Below are positions 26,708 through 35,216 of a DNA stretch of 64,000 nucleotides, in pieces; position 1 is the stretch's first letter; the number at the start of each line of letters is the position of its first letter. The notes beneath the pieces were generated by a model that did not search any database, was not told the DNA's origin, and saw only the letters and a program-made list of their open reading frames with translations. A program made the position numbers and the translations under genes. Where the stretch lies: NCBI RefSeq assembly GCF_002904335.1, contig NZ_PPHF01000098.1, positions 1 through 64,000 of the forward strand, written 5' to 3'. The stretch comes from Amycolatopsis sp. CA-126428 (lineage in GTDB: Bacteria > Actinomycetota > Actinomycetes > Mycobacteriales > Pseudonocardiaceae).

Positions 26708-28336
26708 CTACTGGCGGGCGCGCTGCTTGATGCGCGAGGTCAGCTCCTGCACCTGGTCGTAGATCCGCCGGCGCTCGGCCATCTCCTTGCGGATCTTCTT
26801 GTCCGCGTGCATGACCGTCGTGTGGTCGCGGCCGCCGAACGTCTGCCCGATCTTCGGCAGCGACATGTCGGTGAGCTCGCGGCAGAGGTACATCGCGATC
26901 TGGCGGGACGTGGCGAGCGCCTTCGTCTTGCCGGGGCCGCACAGGTCGTCGAGCGTCACGTCGAAGAACTCGGAGATGACGCCCATGATGGTGGGCGCGG
27001 TGATCTCCGGGGCGTGGGAGTCGGGGATCAGGTCCCGCAGCACGATCTCCGCCAGCGCGGCGTCCACCGGCTGCTGGTTCAGCGACGCGAACGCCGTGAC
27101 CCGGATCAGCGCGCCTTCGAGCTCCCGGATGTTCGCCTCGACGCGCGAGGCGATGAACTCCAGGACGTCGCCCGGCACCGCCAGCCTGTCCTGCGCCGCC
27201 TTCTTGCGGAGGATCGCGATGCGCGTCTCCAGTTCGGGCGGCTGGATGTCGGTGATGAGACCCCACTCGAACCGCGTCCGCAGCCGGTCCTCCAGCGTCT
27301 CGAGGCGCTTGGGCGGGCGGTCGGAGCTGACGACGATCTGCTTGTTCGCGTTGTGGAGGGTGTTGAAGGTGTGGAAGAACTCTTCCTGCGTACCTTCTTT
27401 GCCTTCCAGGAACTGGATGTCGTCGACGAGCAGGATGTCGATGTCGCGGTAGCGCCGCTGGAAGGCGACCTTGCGGTCGTCGCGCAGCGAGTTGATGAAG
27501 TCGTTGGTGAACTCTTCGGTCGAGACGTACCGGACGCGCATGCCGGGGAAGAGCCGTTGCGCGTAGTGGCCGACCGCGTGCAGCAGGTGCGTCTTGCCGA
27601 GCCCGGACTCGCCCCAGATGAAGAGGGGGTTGTACGCGCGGGCGGGCGCTTCGGCGACGGCGACCGCGGCCGCGTGCGCGAAGCGGTTGGACGCGCCGAT
27701 GACGAACGTGTCGAAGGTGTACTTCTCGTTCAGCTTCGTCTTCGACGTCTGCGGCTGCGCCGGCGCGGTGTACGGCTGGCCGGCGATCGGCTGGCCGGAG
27801 AACGTCGGCCAGATCTCGTGGACCGCGGCGAGCGCTTCGCCCTCTTCGTCGACTTCTTCGTCGGTGTCGTCGCCGTCGTCCGGCTTCGGCGCGCCGGCCT
27901 GGTGCGCCGGCATCGGCATCGGCGGCCTCGGCTGCGGGGGTTCGGCGGGCCGGGGCGGCGGCATCATCGGCGCGCCGTTGGCCGGCATCGGCGGGGCCGG
28001 TTCGGGACTCGCGCCGTTTTCCACTCGGCCGGGTGACGGCGCGTAGTGAGGCGCGGGCGCCGGAGCGACGGCTTCGGCGCTGTCGACCTTCACCGCGAGG
28101 GAGATGGCGCGGCCGAGCCGCCGGGAGAGGGCTTCGGTGATCGCGCCGCGCAGCCCGCGTTCGATCGCTTCCTTCGCGAAGTCGCTGGGCGCCGCCAGGA
28201 GCGCCGTGCCGTCGAGCAGGCCGATCGGACGGGTCACGCGCATCCAGGCGCGCTGCTGGGGGGACAGGGTCCCGTCGGACAGTTCGCGTACCACCTGTTC
28301 CCAGATGACACCCAGATTGTGCTGGTGATCCGACAC
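26708..28336 (-). CDS. dnaA: chromosomal replication initiator DnaA
   Basis: The 542-residue initiator starts at GTG 28336 behind a GGGGAGGGGAG ribosome site. Domain I (about 1-90) is followed by a long Pro/Ala/acidic domain II (about 95-190), typical of high-GC actinomycetes. The AAA+ domain has Walker A GESGLGKTHLLHA and Walker B ILLVDDIQFLEG. Domain IV carries the DnaA-box reader (PGKTKALATSRQIAMYLCRE and GGRDHTTVMHADKKI). It opens oriC, located immediately downstream, and recruits the helicase. A DnaA box 120 bp upstream suggests autoregulation. Confidence 0.98.
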   Translation of the reverse strand: MSDHQHNLGVIWEQVVRELSDGTLSPQQRAWMRVTRPIGLLDGTALLAAPSDFAKEAIERGLRGAITEALSRRLGRAISLAVKVDSAEAVAPAPAPHYAPSPGRVENGASPEPAPPMPANGAPMMPPPRPAEPPQPRPPMPMPAHQAGAPKPDDGDDTDEEVDEEGEALAAVHEIWPTFSGQPIAGQPYTAPAQPQTSKTKLNEKYTFDTFVIGASNRFAHAAAVAVAEAPARAYNPLFIWGESGLGKTHLLHAVGHYAQRLFPGMRVRYVSTEEFTNDFINSLRDDRKVAFQRRYRDIDILLVDDIQFLEGKEGTQEEFFHTFNTLHNANKQIVVSSDRPPKRLETLEDRLRTRFEWGLITDIQPPELETRIAILRKKAAQDRLAVPGDVLEFIASRVEANIRELEGALIRVTAFASLNQQPVDAALAEIVLRDLIPDSHAPEITAPTIMGVISEFFDVTLDDLCGPGKTKALATSRQIAMYLCRELTDMSLPKIGQTFGGRDHTTVMHADKKIRKEMAERRRIYDQVQELTSRIKQRARQ

Positions 28337-28939
28337 CTGTCTGGCTCCCCTCCCCTCGTCGGCGTGGACGGCCGAGCCGGCCCCGGCACTCCCCGGTCAC
28401 TCCACCCGGCGATCACAGGAGACCTGTCCGCGCACCGGCACAGCGAATATCCACATAGTTGTCCACAGCTGTGCACTAATGTACGGCGACCCGCGGCGCT
28501 ACCACCTGCGGGCTCGTCGTACGCCGGTGGGCACTCCACCACCCGGATACTCGTGCACCTCGACCGGTGACCCGAGAGAGGCACGCTAACAAGCCCCGCT
28601 CGTGGCCACAAGGCATCCTGGGCGGCCAGCATTTCACGGTGCACGGCCCGTTGCCATTCGGTGTCACGGCGTCGAACTTCGCGGGCACACCGGCCGGTCG
28701 CGTACCGTGGCCGAGGGGGTGCTTACCGGCCGCCCGACGGGGGTGCGTACCCTCGTAAGGTCTCCCGTATGCGACGGGTGCGTTTCGCGTGCCCACGTTG
28801 TCGTCGCTCGTCGTGACGAGGCCACACGTTGGTAGGAGACACCAGAGACTGCCGTGCGCCCGCACGACACGCCAGGTGGAAGAAGTAATTCTGCTTCCGG
28901 CGAGCGGGAACACGGACAACGCGAGACACAGGAGAAGCA
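28337..28939. promoter_or_regulatory. dnaA-rpmH divergent promoter region with a DnaA box
   Basis: This 603-bp gap separates the divergent dnaA and rpmH genes. TTGTCCACA, the actinomycete consensus DnaA box, occurs at 28459-28467, with a weaker ATATCCACA beside it at 28447-28455, about 120 bp from the dnaA start, fitting dnaA autoregulation. The rpmH side (about 28700-28930) has no recognisable box or conserved RNA, and I see no supported gene in the gap. Promoter hexamers could not be assigned confidently. Confidence 0.7.
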
Positions 28940-29083
28940 GTGAGCAAGGGTAAGCGCACCTTCCAGCCGAACAACCGCCGCCGCGCGAAGGTCCACGGGT
29001 TCCGCCTGCGCATGCGGACCCGCGCCGGCCGGGCCATCCTGGCGGCCCGCCGTCGCAAGGGCCGCGGCGCGCTGTCCGCCTGA
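28940..29083 (+). CDS. rpmH: 50S ribosomal protein L34
   Basis: This 47-residue protein starts at GTG 28940 with AGGAG seven bases upstream. The sequence SKGKRTFQPNNRRRAKVHGF, then RLRMRTRAGRAILAARRRKG, is the standard L34. It opens the conserved rpmH-rnpA-yidD-yidC-jag group on the right side of the origin. The gene is very short and easily missed. Confidence 0.98.
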   Translation: MSKGKRTFQPNNRRRAKVHGFRLRMRTRAGRAILAARRRKGRGALSA

Positions 29084-29102
29084 TCGCCGGCCGAGGCGCG
29101 CC

Positions 29103-29552
29103 GTGCTGCCGGCTGCCGCACGCTTGCGGCGGAGTGAGGACTTCCGCGTGGTTCTCCGTCGCGGGTCCCGGGCAGGCAGGCGCCGCCTCGTCGTCCACGC
29201 GCTGACCACGGACCCGTCCGGGGCCGCCGACACTGTGCAATCCAACACCGTGCCGGCGGCCAGGGCGGGTTTTGTGGTGAGCAAGGCCGTCGGCAACTCG
29301 GTGGTCCGCCACCGCGTCAGCCGCCGGTTGCGTCATCTCGTTTCGGCCAGGCTCGGAACACTGCCCGCCGGCACCGCGTTGGTCGTACGGGCATTGCCGC
29401 CGTCGTCGACCGCTTCCAGCGCCGAGCTGGGATCCGATCTCGACGCCGCGTTGCGTCGGCTGGGGCTACTGTCGTCGCGCCGTCCGGCCGGGGATGTCCC
29501 CCGCCCGACGCGTCCCGCGGACGCGACCCCCGACCACGGATCAGCGGTGTGA
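29103..29552 (+). CDS. rnpA: ribonuclease P protein component
   Basis: The 149-residue product starts at GTG 29103, 19 bp after rpmH. The family core is clear: LPAAARLRRSEDFRVVLRRG at the start and the RNA-binding stretch GFVVSKAVGNSVVRHRVSRR (about residues 57-76). The C-terminal 30 residues are a lineage-specific Pro/Arg-rich tail. It is the protein cofactor of RNase P, which trims tRNA 5' ends. Its stop overlaps the yidD start (GTGA, 29549-29552). Confidence 0.96.
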   Translation: MLPAAARLRRSEDFRVVLRRGSRAGRRRLVVHALTTDPSGAADTVQSNTVPAARAGFVVSKAVGNSVVRHRVSRRLRHLVSARLGTLPAGTALVVRALPPSSTASSAELGSDLDAALRRLGLLSSRRPAGDVPRPTRPADATPDHGSAV

Positions 29553-29893
29553 CCGGCATGCGAGCCACCCCCGAGCACGACCCAGCGCACGACCACCTCG
29601 ATGACGACGTCGCCGAGCCGCCACGGCCCGGCCCGGTCGCCTGGGTCCTGCTGCTTCCCATCAAGCTCTACCGCAAGGCGATCTCGCCTTTCCTCCCGCC
29701 GGCTTGCCGGTTCTACCCGAGCTGCAGCGCGTACGCAGTCGAAGCCCTCACCCGGCACGGTGCCGGACGTGGCTCCTACCTCGCGTTGCGCCGGCTGCTG
29801 CGCTGCGGCCCGTGGACGCCACCCGGCCGTGACCCCGTGCCCGAGACGTTCTCGTGGCGACACCGCAGACCTGAAACACCGATCGAGGAGTAG
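29549..29893 (+). CDS. yidD: membrane protein insertion efficiency factor YidD
   Basis: The 114-residue protein overlaps the rnpA stop (GTGA). The conserved core is WVLLLPIKLYRKAISPFLPP, then CRFYPSCSAYAVEALTRHG and GPWTPPG, with the three conserved cysteines (ACRF, PSCS, RCGP). YidD is a small peripheral membrane protein that assists YidC-mediated insertion. The N-terminal 30 residues are an acidic lineage-specific extension. It is followed 5 bp later by yidC. Confidence 0.95.
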   Translation: MTGMRATPEHDPAHDHLDDDVAEPPRPGPVAWVLLLPIKLYRKAISPFLPPACRFYPSCSAYAVEALTRHGAGRGSYLALRRLLRCGPWTPPGRDPVPETFSWRHRRPETPIEE

Positions 29894-29898
29894 CAGCA

Positions 29899-31050
29899 GT
29901 GCTCGATTTCATCTACTACCCCGTGTCCTTCATCCTCTGGTGTTGGCACAAGGTCTTCGGGTTCGTCTTCGGGGAATCGACCGCGGTCGCCTGGATCCTC
30001 GGCATCATCTTCCTGACGTTCACGGTCCGCGGCATCATGTTCAAGCCGTTCGTGAACCAGGTCCGGTCGATGAAGAAGATGCAGGACTTCGCGCCGGAGA
30101 TGAAGAAGATCCAGAAGAAGTACGCGAGCGACCGGCAGCGCCAGGCCGCGGAGATGCAGAAGCTCCAGAAGGAGCACGGCGTCAACCCGCTGGGCAGCTG
30201 CCTGCCGATGCTGCTGCAGATCCCGGTGTTCATCGGCCTGAACCACGTCCTGCGCGCGTTCACGATGCCGCCGCCCGGTGGCGGCCCGAAGACCGAGAAC
30301 TACTTCTTCAGCCAGCACGACGTCGAGTCCTACGTCAACGCGAAGCTGTTCGGCGTCAACCTCGGTGAAGCGGTCTACAACGGCGTCGGGGTCGTCAGCG
30401 GTGGCGCCACGAACGTCGGCTTCCACTGGAGCGTGCTCCCGGTCGCGCTACCGCTGATGATCGTCGCGTCGATCGCCACGCACCTCACCGCGCGGCACTC
30501 GGTGGCCCGGCAGAACGCCGCGTCGGCCACCCCGCAGACCGCGATCATGAACAAGCTGACGATGTACATCTTCCCGCTCGGTGTCCTCGTCTTCGGTGCC
30601 CTGTTCCCGCTCGGCCTCCTCTTCTACTGGCTGGCGAACAACGGCTGGACCCTGATGCAGCAGCGCCTCGTCTACACGAAGATCGACAAGGAAGAGGCGG
30701 CCCGCAAGGCGGAGGCCGCGGAGAAGCGCGCGACGCTCGGCCCGAAGCCGGGCCAGAAGCCCACCGCGCCGAAGGTCGGCCAGAAGCCGGTCCAGCAGAA
30801 GAAGAACCAGCCCGCTCAGACCGGCTCGGCCAAGAAGGTGACGAAGGCGGGCTCGGCCCACGGCTTCGCCCAGACCACGCCGGCGGAGGCGGCCGCCGCC
30901 GCTGCTGCCGCCGCCAAGGCGGACAGCGCGACCGTGGCGGACGCGGCGCCCGCCGACGCAGGTGGCCAGAACGGCTCGAAGGAAAACGGCACCGGCGTGC
31001 CGGGCCTTCTCAAAGACTCGACCAGGAAGTCGGGCCGGAAGCGCCGCTGA
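29899..31050 (+). CDS. yidC: membrane protein insertase YidC
   Basis: The 383-residue insertase starts at GTG 29899. It has the short Gram-positive-type layout without a periplasmic domain: an N-terminal transmembrane helix (YYPVSFILWCWHKVFGFVF), a second with the conserved hydrophilic-groove Arg (ILGIIFLTFTVRGIMFKPF), a coiled-coil cytoplasmic loop (SMKKMQDFAPEMKKIQKKYA), NPLGSCLPMLLQIPVFIGL, then two or three more helices to about residue 255. The C-terminal 120 residues are Lys/Ala/Gly-rich and probably bind the ribosome. It inserts proteins into the cytoplasmic membrane with or without Sec. Confidence 0.97.
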   Translation: MLDFIYYPVSFILWCWHKVFGFVFGESTAVAWILGIIFLTFTVRGIMFKPFVNQVRSMKKMQDFAPEMKKIQKKYASDRQRQAAEMQKLQKEHGVNPLGSCLPMLLQIPVFIGLNHVLRAFTMPPPGGGPKTENYFFSQHDVESYVNAKLFGVNLGEAVYNGVGVVSGGATNVGFHWSVLPVALPLMIVASIATHLTARHSVARQNAASATPQTAIMNKLTMYIFPLGVLVFGALFPLGLLFYWLANNGWTLMQQRLVYTKIDKEEAARKAEAAEKRATLGPKPGQKPTAPKVGQKPVQQKKNQPAQTGSAKKVTKAGSAHGFAQTTPAEAAAAAAAAAKADSATVADAAPADAGGQNGSKENGTGVPGLLKDSTRKSGRKRR

Positions 31051-31077
31051 GGCGCGACCGGTTCGGAGAGGAGACGA

Positions 31078-31635
31078 ATGATGTCGGAGACGATCGACAC
31101 GATCGACGCCGATCAGGACGACGTGACCCCGGCCGACGGAGAAGCGGGCGAGCAGAAGGCTGGAGGTGGCGAAGACGTCCTCGTTCAGGAGGGCGACATC
31201 GCCGGCGACTACCTCGAGCGCCTGCTGGACCTGCTCGACTACGACGGTGACATCGACCTCGACGTTGAGGCCGGCCGCGCGATCGTGAGCATCGACGGCG
31301 GCGAGGACCTCGAGAAGCTCGTCGGCCCGCGCGGCACGGTGCTCGAGGCGCTGCAGGAGCTGACCCGCCTGGCGGTCCAGCAGGAGACGGGCTCCCGCAG
31401 CCGGCTGATGCTGGACATCGCGGGCTGGCGCGCGGACCGCCGCGAGGAGCTGCGCGAGCTCGGCCGCTCGACGGCGGAGTCGGTCCTGAAGAGCGGCGAG
31501 CGGGTGCGGCTGCAGCCGATGAGCCCGTTCGAGCGCAAGGTGGTCCACGACGCGGTGGCGACCGTTTCGGGCGTCACGAGCGAGAGTGAGGGCGAGGACC
31601 CGAAGCGCCGCGTGGTGATCTTCCCGGAGTCCTGA
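31078..31635 (+). CDS. jag: Jag/KhpB RNA-binding protein (KH and R3H domains)
   Basis: The 185-residue protein has an acidic N-terminal stretch, a Jag-type KH domain (DIDLDVEAGRAIVSIDGGED, then KLVGPRGTVLEALQEL) and a C-terminal R3H domain (LQPMSPFERKVVHDAVATV, with the R and H of the R3H signature). It follows yidC by 27 bp as in most Gram-positives. Homologues bind RNA and influence cell envelope and division. ATG 31078 and ATG 31081 are adjacent alternatives after a GGAGAGGAGA site. Confidence 0.94.
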   Translation: MMSETIDTIDADQDDVTPADGEAGEQKAGGGEDVLVQEGDIAGDYLERLLDLLDYDGDIDLDVEAGRAIVSIDGGEDLEKLVGPRGTVLEALQELTRLAVQQETGSRSRLMLDIAGWRADRREELRELGRSTAESVLKSGERVRLQPMSPFERKVVHDAVATVSGVTSESEGEDPKRRVVIFPES

Positions 31636-31651
31636 GACCCGGTTGTTCTGG

Positions 31652-31686
31652 AGCGGCCCCATCCGGCAGGTTCGGGTGGGGCCGCT
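31652..31686 (+). terminator. rho-independent terminator of the rpmH-jag operon
   Basis: Sixteen bases after the jag stop, AGCGGCCCCA (31652-31661) pairs with TGGGGCCGCT (31677-31686), extendable by three pairs with a G-T, and is followed by TTCTTGTG. Confidence 0.85.
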
Positions 31687-31709
31687 TTCTTGTGTGCTAG
31701 GTGTGGCCC

Positions 31710-32255
31710 ATGCGCCCCGCAGCCGGAGAGGTCCTGCACTTCTCGGAGGACCCGACGATCACCCGCTTCGCTCCGCACGTGGCAGCGACGGCGCGTCAGC
31801 CCGAGGCGTATGTCTGGGCGGTCGACGCGGTGCGGGCGCCGGACTACTGGTTCCCGCGGCAGTGCCCGCGCGCGATGGCGTGGGTGCTGCCGGAAACGGT
31901 GGAGCGGGATCGGGCGCTTCTCGGTCCGGGCGGCCACTCCCGCGTCCACGCGATCGAGTATGGATGGCTCGAGGCGATGCGGACGGTCCGGTTGTTCGCG
32001 TACCGCTTCGCGGCTTGGTCGTTCCGGCCGTTCGGCGAGCACGCGCATGCGATGGTGGCGGTGACGCCCGTGGAGCCTCTCGCCCCGCCGGAGCCGGTCG
32101 GCGATCTGCTCGCGCTCCATGCGTCGGCGGGGATCCAGTTGTGGGTGCTCCCCAACCTCTGGTCGTTCGTGGACGCGGCCGCCGGGAGCTCGCTGGGGTT
32201 CAGCGGCGTCCGGTTGGCCAACGCGACGGCTCGGCCGAGCGAATTACACGGGTGA
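31710..32255 (+). CDS. DUF6886 family protein
   Basis: I choose ATG 31710 (181 residues); GTG 31701 is possible. The sequence LHFSEDPTITRFAPHV, AYVWAVDAVRAPDYWFPRQC, and CPRAMAWVLPETV matches the small DUF6886 proteins, which have no established function. There is no signal peptide or membrane segment. Three conserved Tyr/Trp/Arg clusters (EYGWLEAMRTVRLFAYRF) suggest a small-molecule pocket. It sits after the jag terminator, so it is probably transcribed alone, and a parS site begins one base after its stop. Confidence 0.75.
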   Translation: MRPAAGEVLHFSEDPTITRFAPHVAATARQPEAYVWAVDAVRAPDYWFPRQCPRAMAWVLPETVERDRALLGPGGHSRVHAIEYGWLEAMRTVRLFAYRFAAWSFRPFGEHAHAMVAVTPVEPLAPPEPVGDLLALHASAGIQLWVLPNLWSFVDAAAGSSLGFSGVRLANATARPSELHG

Positions 32256-32271
32256 TGTTTCACGTGGAACG
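32256..32271. promoter_or_regulatory. parS: parS site 1
   Basis: TGTTTCACGTGGAACG differs at two positions from the bacterial parS consensus TGTTTCACGTGAAACA. It begins directly after the DUF6886 stop codon and lies within 2 kb of parAB. Confidence 0.85.
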
Positions 32272-32363
32272 GTCCACGGCGGCGGCCGGCTGAGTGGAGT
32301 TGTCCACATCTGCGGACTGTCGGCTCGTTTTCTCCGGTTCATCGGGGACAATCGAACGAGCGC

Positions 32364-32379
32364 GGTTTCACGTGAAACC
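32364..32379. promoter_or_regulatory. parS: parS site 2
   Basis: GGTTTCACGTGAAACC is a perfect palindrome (18 bp with the flanking C and G) and keeps the 14-bp parS core. It lies 21 bp before the rsmG start, in the rsmG promoter region, so ParB binding could affect rsmG expression. A DnaA-box-like TTGTCCACA is also present nearby, at about 32299-32307. Confidence 0.9.
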
Positions 32380-32400
32380 GGCGGACGAGGAGTGGGCGGA

Positions 32401-33084
32401 GTGAGCTTGGAGGAGGCCGCGGAGACCGTGCGGGCCGCGGCGGGACGAGTGTTCGGTGAACGCGTCGACCAAGCGGCCGGGTACGTCGAACTCCTGGAGC
32501 GGCATGGGGTCGAGCGCGGGCTGATCGGTCCGCGGGAGGTCGAACGGCTGTGGGAGCGGCACGTGCTCAACTCGGCGGTGATCGGCGAGCAGATGCCTCC
32601 GGGCGCTCGCGTCGTCGACGTCGGGTCGGGCGCGGGGCTTCCGGGTGTACCGCTGGCGATCGCGCGACCGGACCTCGATATCGTCTTGCTCGAACCGATG
32701 GCCCGCCGGGTGGACTGGCTGGCCGAGGTGGCCGAGAAGCTGGAACTCCCGATCACCATCGTCCGTGGACGCGCGGAGGAGCCGCCTGTGCGTGAGCAGC
32801 TCGGTGGCGCCGACATCGTCACCGCTCGCGCGGTCGCCCCGCTCGCTCGTCTCGCGGACTGGTGCCTGCCGCTGGTCCGACCCGATGGCTTCCTGGTCGC
32901 TCTCAAGGGCGCCAGCGCGGCGGACGAGATCGAGCGGGACGGTGCCGCCATCCGCAAGGCCGGCGGTGCCGATCCACTCATCGTCGAGTGTGGTGCGGCG
33001 GTCCTCGAGGTTCCCAGCACGGTCGTGAAGATCCGTCGTCTCCCGACAGCAAGCAAGCCGAAGGCGCGGAGCAGGAAGCGTTAA
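32401..33084 (+). CDS. rsmG: 16S rRNA (guanine(527)-N(7))-methyltransferase RsmG
   Basis: GTG 32401 gives 227 residues (SLEEAAETVRAAAGRVFGER); the open frame upstream runs through parS sites and is not coding. The GidB core is clear: LIGPREVERLWERHVLNSAV, the SAM-binding motif VVDVGSGAGLPGVPLAIARP (about residues 69-88), and VTARAVAPLARLADWCLPLV. It methylates N7 of G527 in 16S rRNA; loss gives low-level streptomycin resistance in other actinomycetes. The gene sits between jag and parA in the conserved order. Confidence 0.96.
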   Translation: MSLEEAAETVRAAAGRVFGERVDQAAGYVELLERHGVERGLIGPREVERLWERHVLNSAVIGEQMPPGARVVDVGSGAGLPGVPLAIARPDLDIVLLEPMARRVDWLAEVAEKLELPITIVRGRAEEPPVREQLGGADIVTARAVAPLARLADWCLPLVRPDGFLVALKGASAADEIERDGAAIRKAGGADPLIVECGAAVLEVPSTVVKIRRLPTASKPKARSRKR

Positions 33085-33094
33085 CGGGTCGCGA

Positions 33095-33110
33095 TGTTCC
33101 ACGTGAAACG
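33095..33110. promoter_or_regulatory. parS: parS site 3
   Basis: TGTTCCACGTGAAACG lies in the 56-bp gap between rsmG and parA. It differs from the consensus at two positions and is the form common in actinomycetes. Confidence 0.9.
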
Positions 33111-33140
33111 AAGCGACTCGACCACCGACCAGACGTCTAG

Positions 33141-34088
33141 ATGGAGGAGGTGTCGAGACCGGTGAATCCCCCGCCGTCCGACTCCACGGAGACCAGCCAC
33201 GACGTGGGCTGGACGCCGATCGCCGAAGAAGCCGCCCGCGCCGCCCGTCTGCTGCACCCCAAGGAGGGGTCGCTCCCCCGCCCCGGCCGCCGCCGGGTGA
33301 TGACGGTGGCCAACCAGAAGGGCGGCGTCGGCAAAACCACCAGCACGGTCAACCTCGCCGCCGCGCTCGCGGTCCACGGGCTCAAGACGCTCGTCGTCGA
33401 CCTCGACCCGCAGGGCAACGCGAGCACCGCGCTCGACGTCGACCACCGCTCCGGGACACCCTCCATCTACGAGGTGCTGATCGGCGAGGTGACGCTCGCG
33501 GAAGCGGCCCAGCCGACCGAGCAGTCCCCCAACCTCTTCTGCGTCCCCGCGACGATCGACCTGGCCGGCGCCGAGATCGAACTCGTCTCGATGGCGTCCC
33601 GCGAGTCCCGGCTCAAGGAGGCCATCTCCTCGGAGATCCTCGACGAGATCGGCGTCGACTACGTCCTCATCGACTGCCCGCCGTCGCTCGGCCTCCTGAC
33701 GGTCAACGCGATGGTCGCCGCGCAGGAGGTGCTCATCCCGATCCAGTGCGAGTACTACGCGCTCGAAGGGCTCGGGCAGCTGCTGAGCAACATCGAGCTC
33801 GTGCAGCAGCACCTCAACCGCGAGCTCCGCGTCTCGACGATCCTCCTCACCATGTACGACGGCCGGACCAAGCTGGCCGATCAGGTGACGAACGAGGTGC
33901 GGAACCACTTCGGCGACACCGTGCTGAAGACCGTCATCCCCCGCAGCGTGAAGGTGTCCGAGGCACCCGGGTACGGCCAGACCGTGCTCGCCTACGACCC
34001 CGGTTCGCGCGGGGCGATGAGCTACGTCGACGCGGCCAAGGAGATCGCCGAGCGCGGCGCGCAGATGGAGAAAGGTAGTTCGACATGA
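33141..34088 (+). CDS. parA: chromosome partitioning ATPase ParA
   Basis: The 315-residue protein has the deviant Walker A KGGVGKTTST preceded by MTVANQ (about residues 54-66), Walker A' VVDLDPQGNASTALD and Walker B YVLIDCPPSLGLLTVNA, typical of ParA/Soj. The first 50 residues are a disordered extension. GGAGGAGG lies just inside ATG 33141, so GTG 33162 is an equally good start. It works with ParB and the nearby parS sites to segregate and anchor origins. Its stop overlaps parB (ATGA, 34085-34088). Confidence 0.96.
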   Translation: MEEVSRPVNPPPSDSTETSHDVGWTPIAEEAARAARLLHPKEGSLPRPGRRRVMTVANQKGGVGKTTSTVNLAAALAVHGLKTLVVDLDPQGNASTALDVDHRSGTPSIYEVLIGEVTLAEAAQPTEQSPNLFCVPATIDLAGAEIELVSMASRESRLKEAISSEILDEIGVDYVLIDCPPSLGLLTVNAMVAAQEVLIPIQCEYYALEGLGQLLSNIELVQQHLNRELRVSTILLTMYDGRTKLADQVTNEVRNHFGDTVLKTVIPRSVKVSEAPGYGQTVLAYDPGSRGAMSYVDAAKEIAERGAQMEKGSST

Positions 34089-35083
34089 CCGAGCGTCGAG
34101 GAGGGCTGGGGCGCGGCCTCGCCGCCCTGATCCCGACCGGACCCACCGGTGGTGGTCCCCTGCCCGCACCCGGCGACACGGCGGCGGACAAGAAGGCGGC
34201 CGAGGAAAAGGGCTGGTTCGCGGCGAACGGTCAAGCGCAGCAGCACGCCGGTGAGGTCGCCGGCGCGGTCTACCGCGAGATCCCCGTCAGCTCGATCAAG
34301 CCGAACCCGAAGCAGCCGCGCCAGGTCTTCGACGAAGAGGCGCTCGCCGAACTCGAGCACTCGATCCGCGCGTTCGGGCTCATGCAGCCCATCGTCGTCC
34401 GCGAACTGGGGAACGACGAGTACGAGCTCGTCATGGGCGAGCGACGGCTGCGCGCCTCGCAGCAGGCCGAGCTCGAGGCGATTCCGGCGATCGTCCGGCA
34501 GACCGCCGACGAGTCGATGCTGCGCGACGCGCTGCTGGAGAACATCCACCGCGTCCAGCTGAACCCGCTCGAAGAGGCGGCGGCGTACCAGCAGCTGCTC
34601 GACGAGTTCGCGGTCACCCACGAGGAACTGGCGAGCCGGATCGGCCGCAGCCGGCCGGTCATCACCAACACGATCCGGCTCCTCAAGCTCCCCCTGCCGG
34701 TGCAGCGCCGGGTGGCCGCGGGCGTCCTGTCCGCGGGCCACGCGCGGGCGCTGCTGTCGCTGGAGGACGCCGAAAGCCAGGAGGAGCTCGCCGCGCGCAT
34801 CGTCGCGGAGGGCATGTCGGTCCGGGCGACCGAGGAAGCCGTCACGCTCAAGAAGAGCGAGAAGCCGGCCAAGCCGAAGCCCGCGCCGCGCAAGCCGATC
34901 CAGGCGCCCGGATTGCAGGAGCTCGCGAACCGGCTCTCGGACCGCTTCGACACCCGCGTGAAGGTCGACCTCGGCCGCCGCAAGGGCCGGATCACGCTCG
35001 AGTTCGGGTCGGTCGACGACCTCGAGCGCATCGTCGCGATCATCGATGCGAATACGGCAAATCAGACACCGAAAACCGATTAG
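34085..35083 (+). CDS. parB: chromosome partitioning protein ParB
   Basis: The 332-residue protein starts MTERRGGLGRGLAALIPTGP. The N-terminal GLGRGL motif binds ParA. The ParB CTPase domain follows: VSSIKPNPKQPRQVFDEEAL, then the GERRLRASQQAEL box (GERR). The central HTH (TREELASRIGRSRPVITNTI-like) reads parS, and a C-terminal dimerisation domain (about 280-330) ends the protein. It is translated with ParA through ATGA. Confidence 0.97.
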   Translation: MTERRGGLGRGLAALIPTGPTGGGPLPAPGDTAADKKAAEEKGWFAANGQAQQHAGEVAGAVYREIPVSSIKPNPKQPRQVFDEEALAELEHSIRAFGLMQPIVVRELGNDEYELVMGERRLRASQQAELEAIPAIVRQTADESMLRDALLENIHRVQLNPLEEAAAYQQLLDEFAVTHEELASRIGRSRPVITNTIRLLKLPLPVQRRVAAGVLSAGHARALLSLEDAESQEELAARIVAEGMSVRATEEAVTLKKSEKPAKPKPAPRKPIQAPGLQELANRLSDRFDTRVKVDLGRRKGRITLEFGSVDDLERIVAIIDANTANQTPKTD

Positions 35084-35164
35084 GGATCACCCCAGGGTGT
35101 TTCGTCACGGTGATGATTGCTCCTCGCGTCCGTGAGGACCACGATCAGTGATGATCATCGAGGA

Positions 35165-35207
35165 CACGAAAAAGGCCACCGCGGAGGTTCCGCAGTGGCC
35201 TTTCGTG
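35165..35207. terminator. bidirectional terminator between parB and ddl
   Basis: CACGAAAAAGGCCACCGCGGA pairs, with two mismatches, with TCCGCAGTGGCCTTTCGTG across GGT. A-rich and T-rich arms serve both strands, as needed between these convergent genes. Confidence 0.85.
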
Positions 35208-35216
35208 TGCGAAGGG

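Noticed and set aside
28567..28835. Short open frames in the dnaA-rpmH gap
   Set aside because: They lack ribosome sites and recognisable sequence, and the gap is expected to be regulatory.
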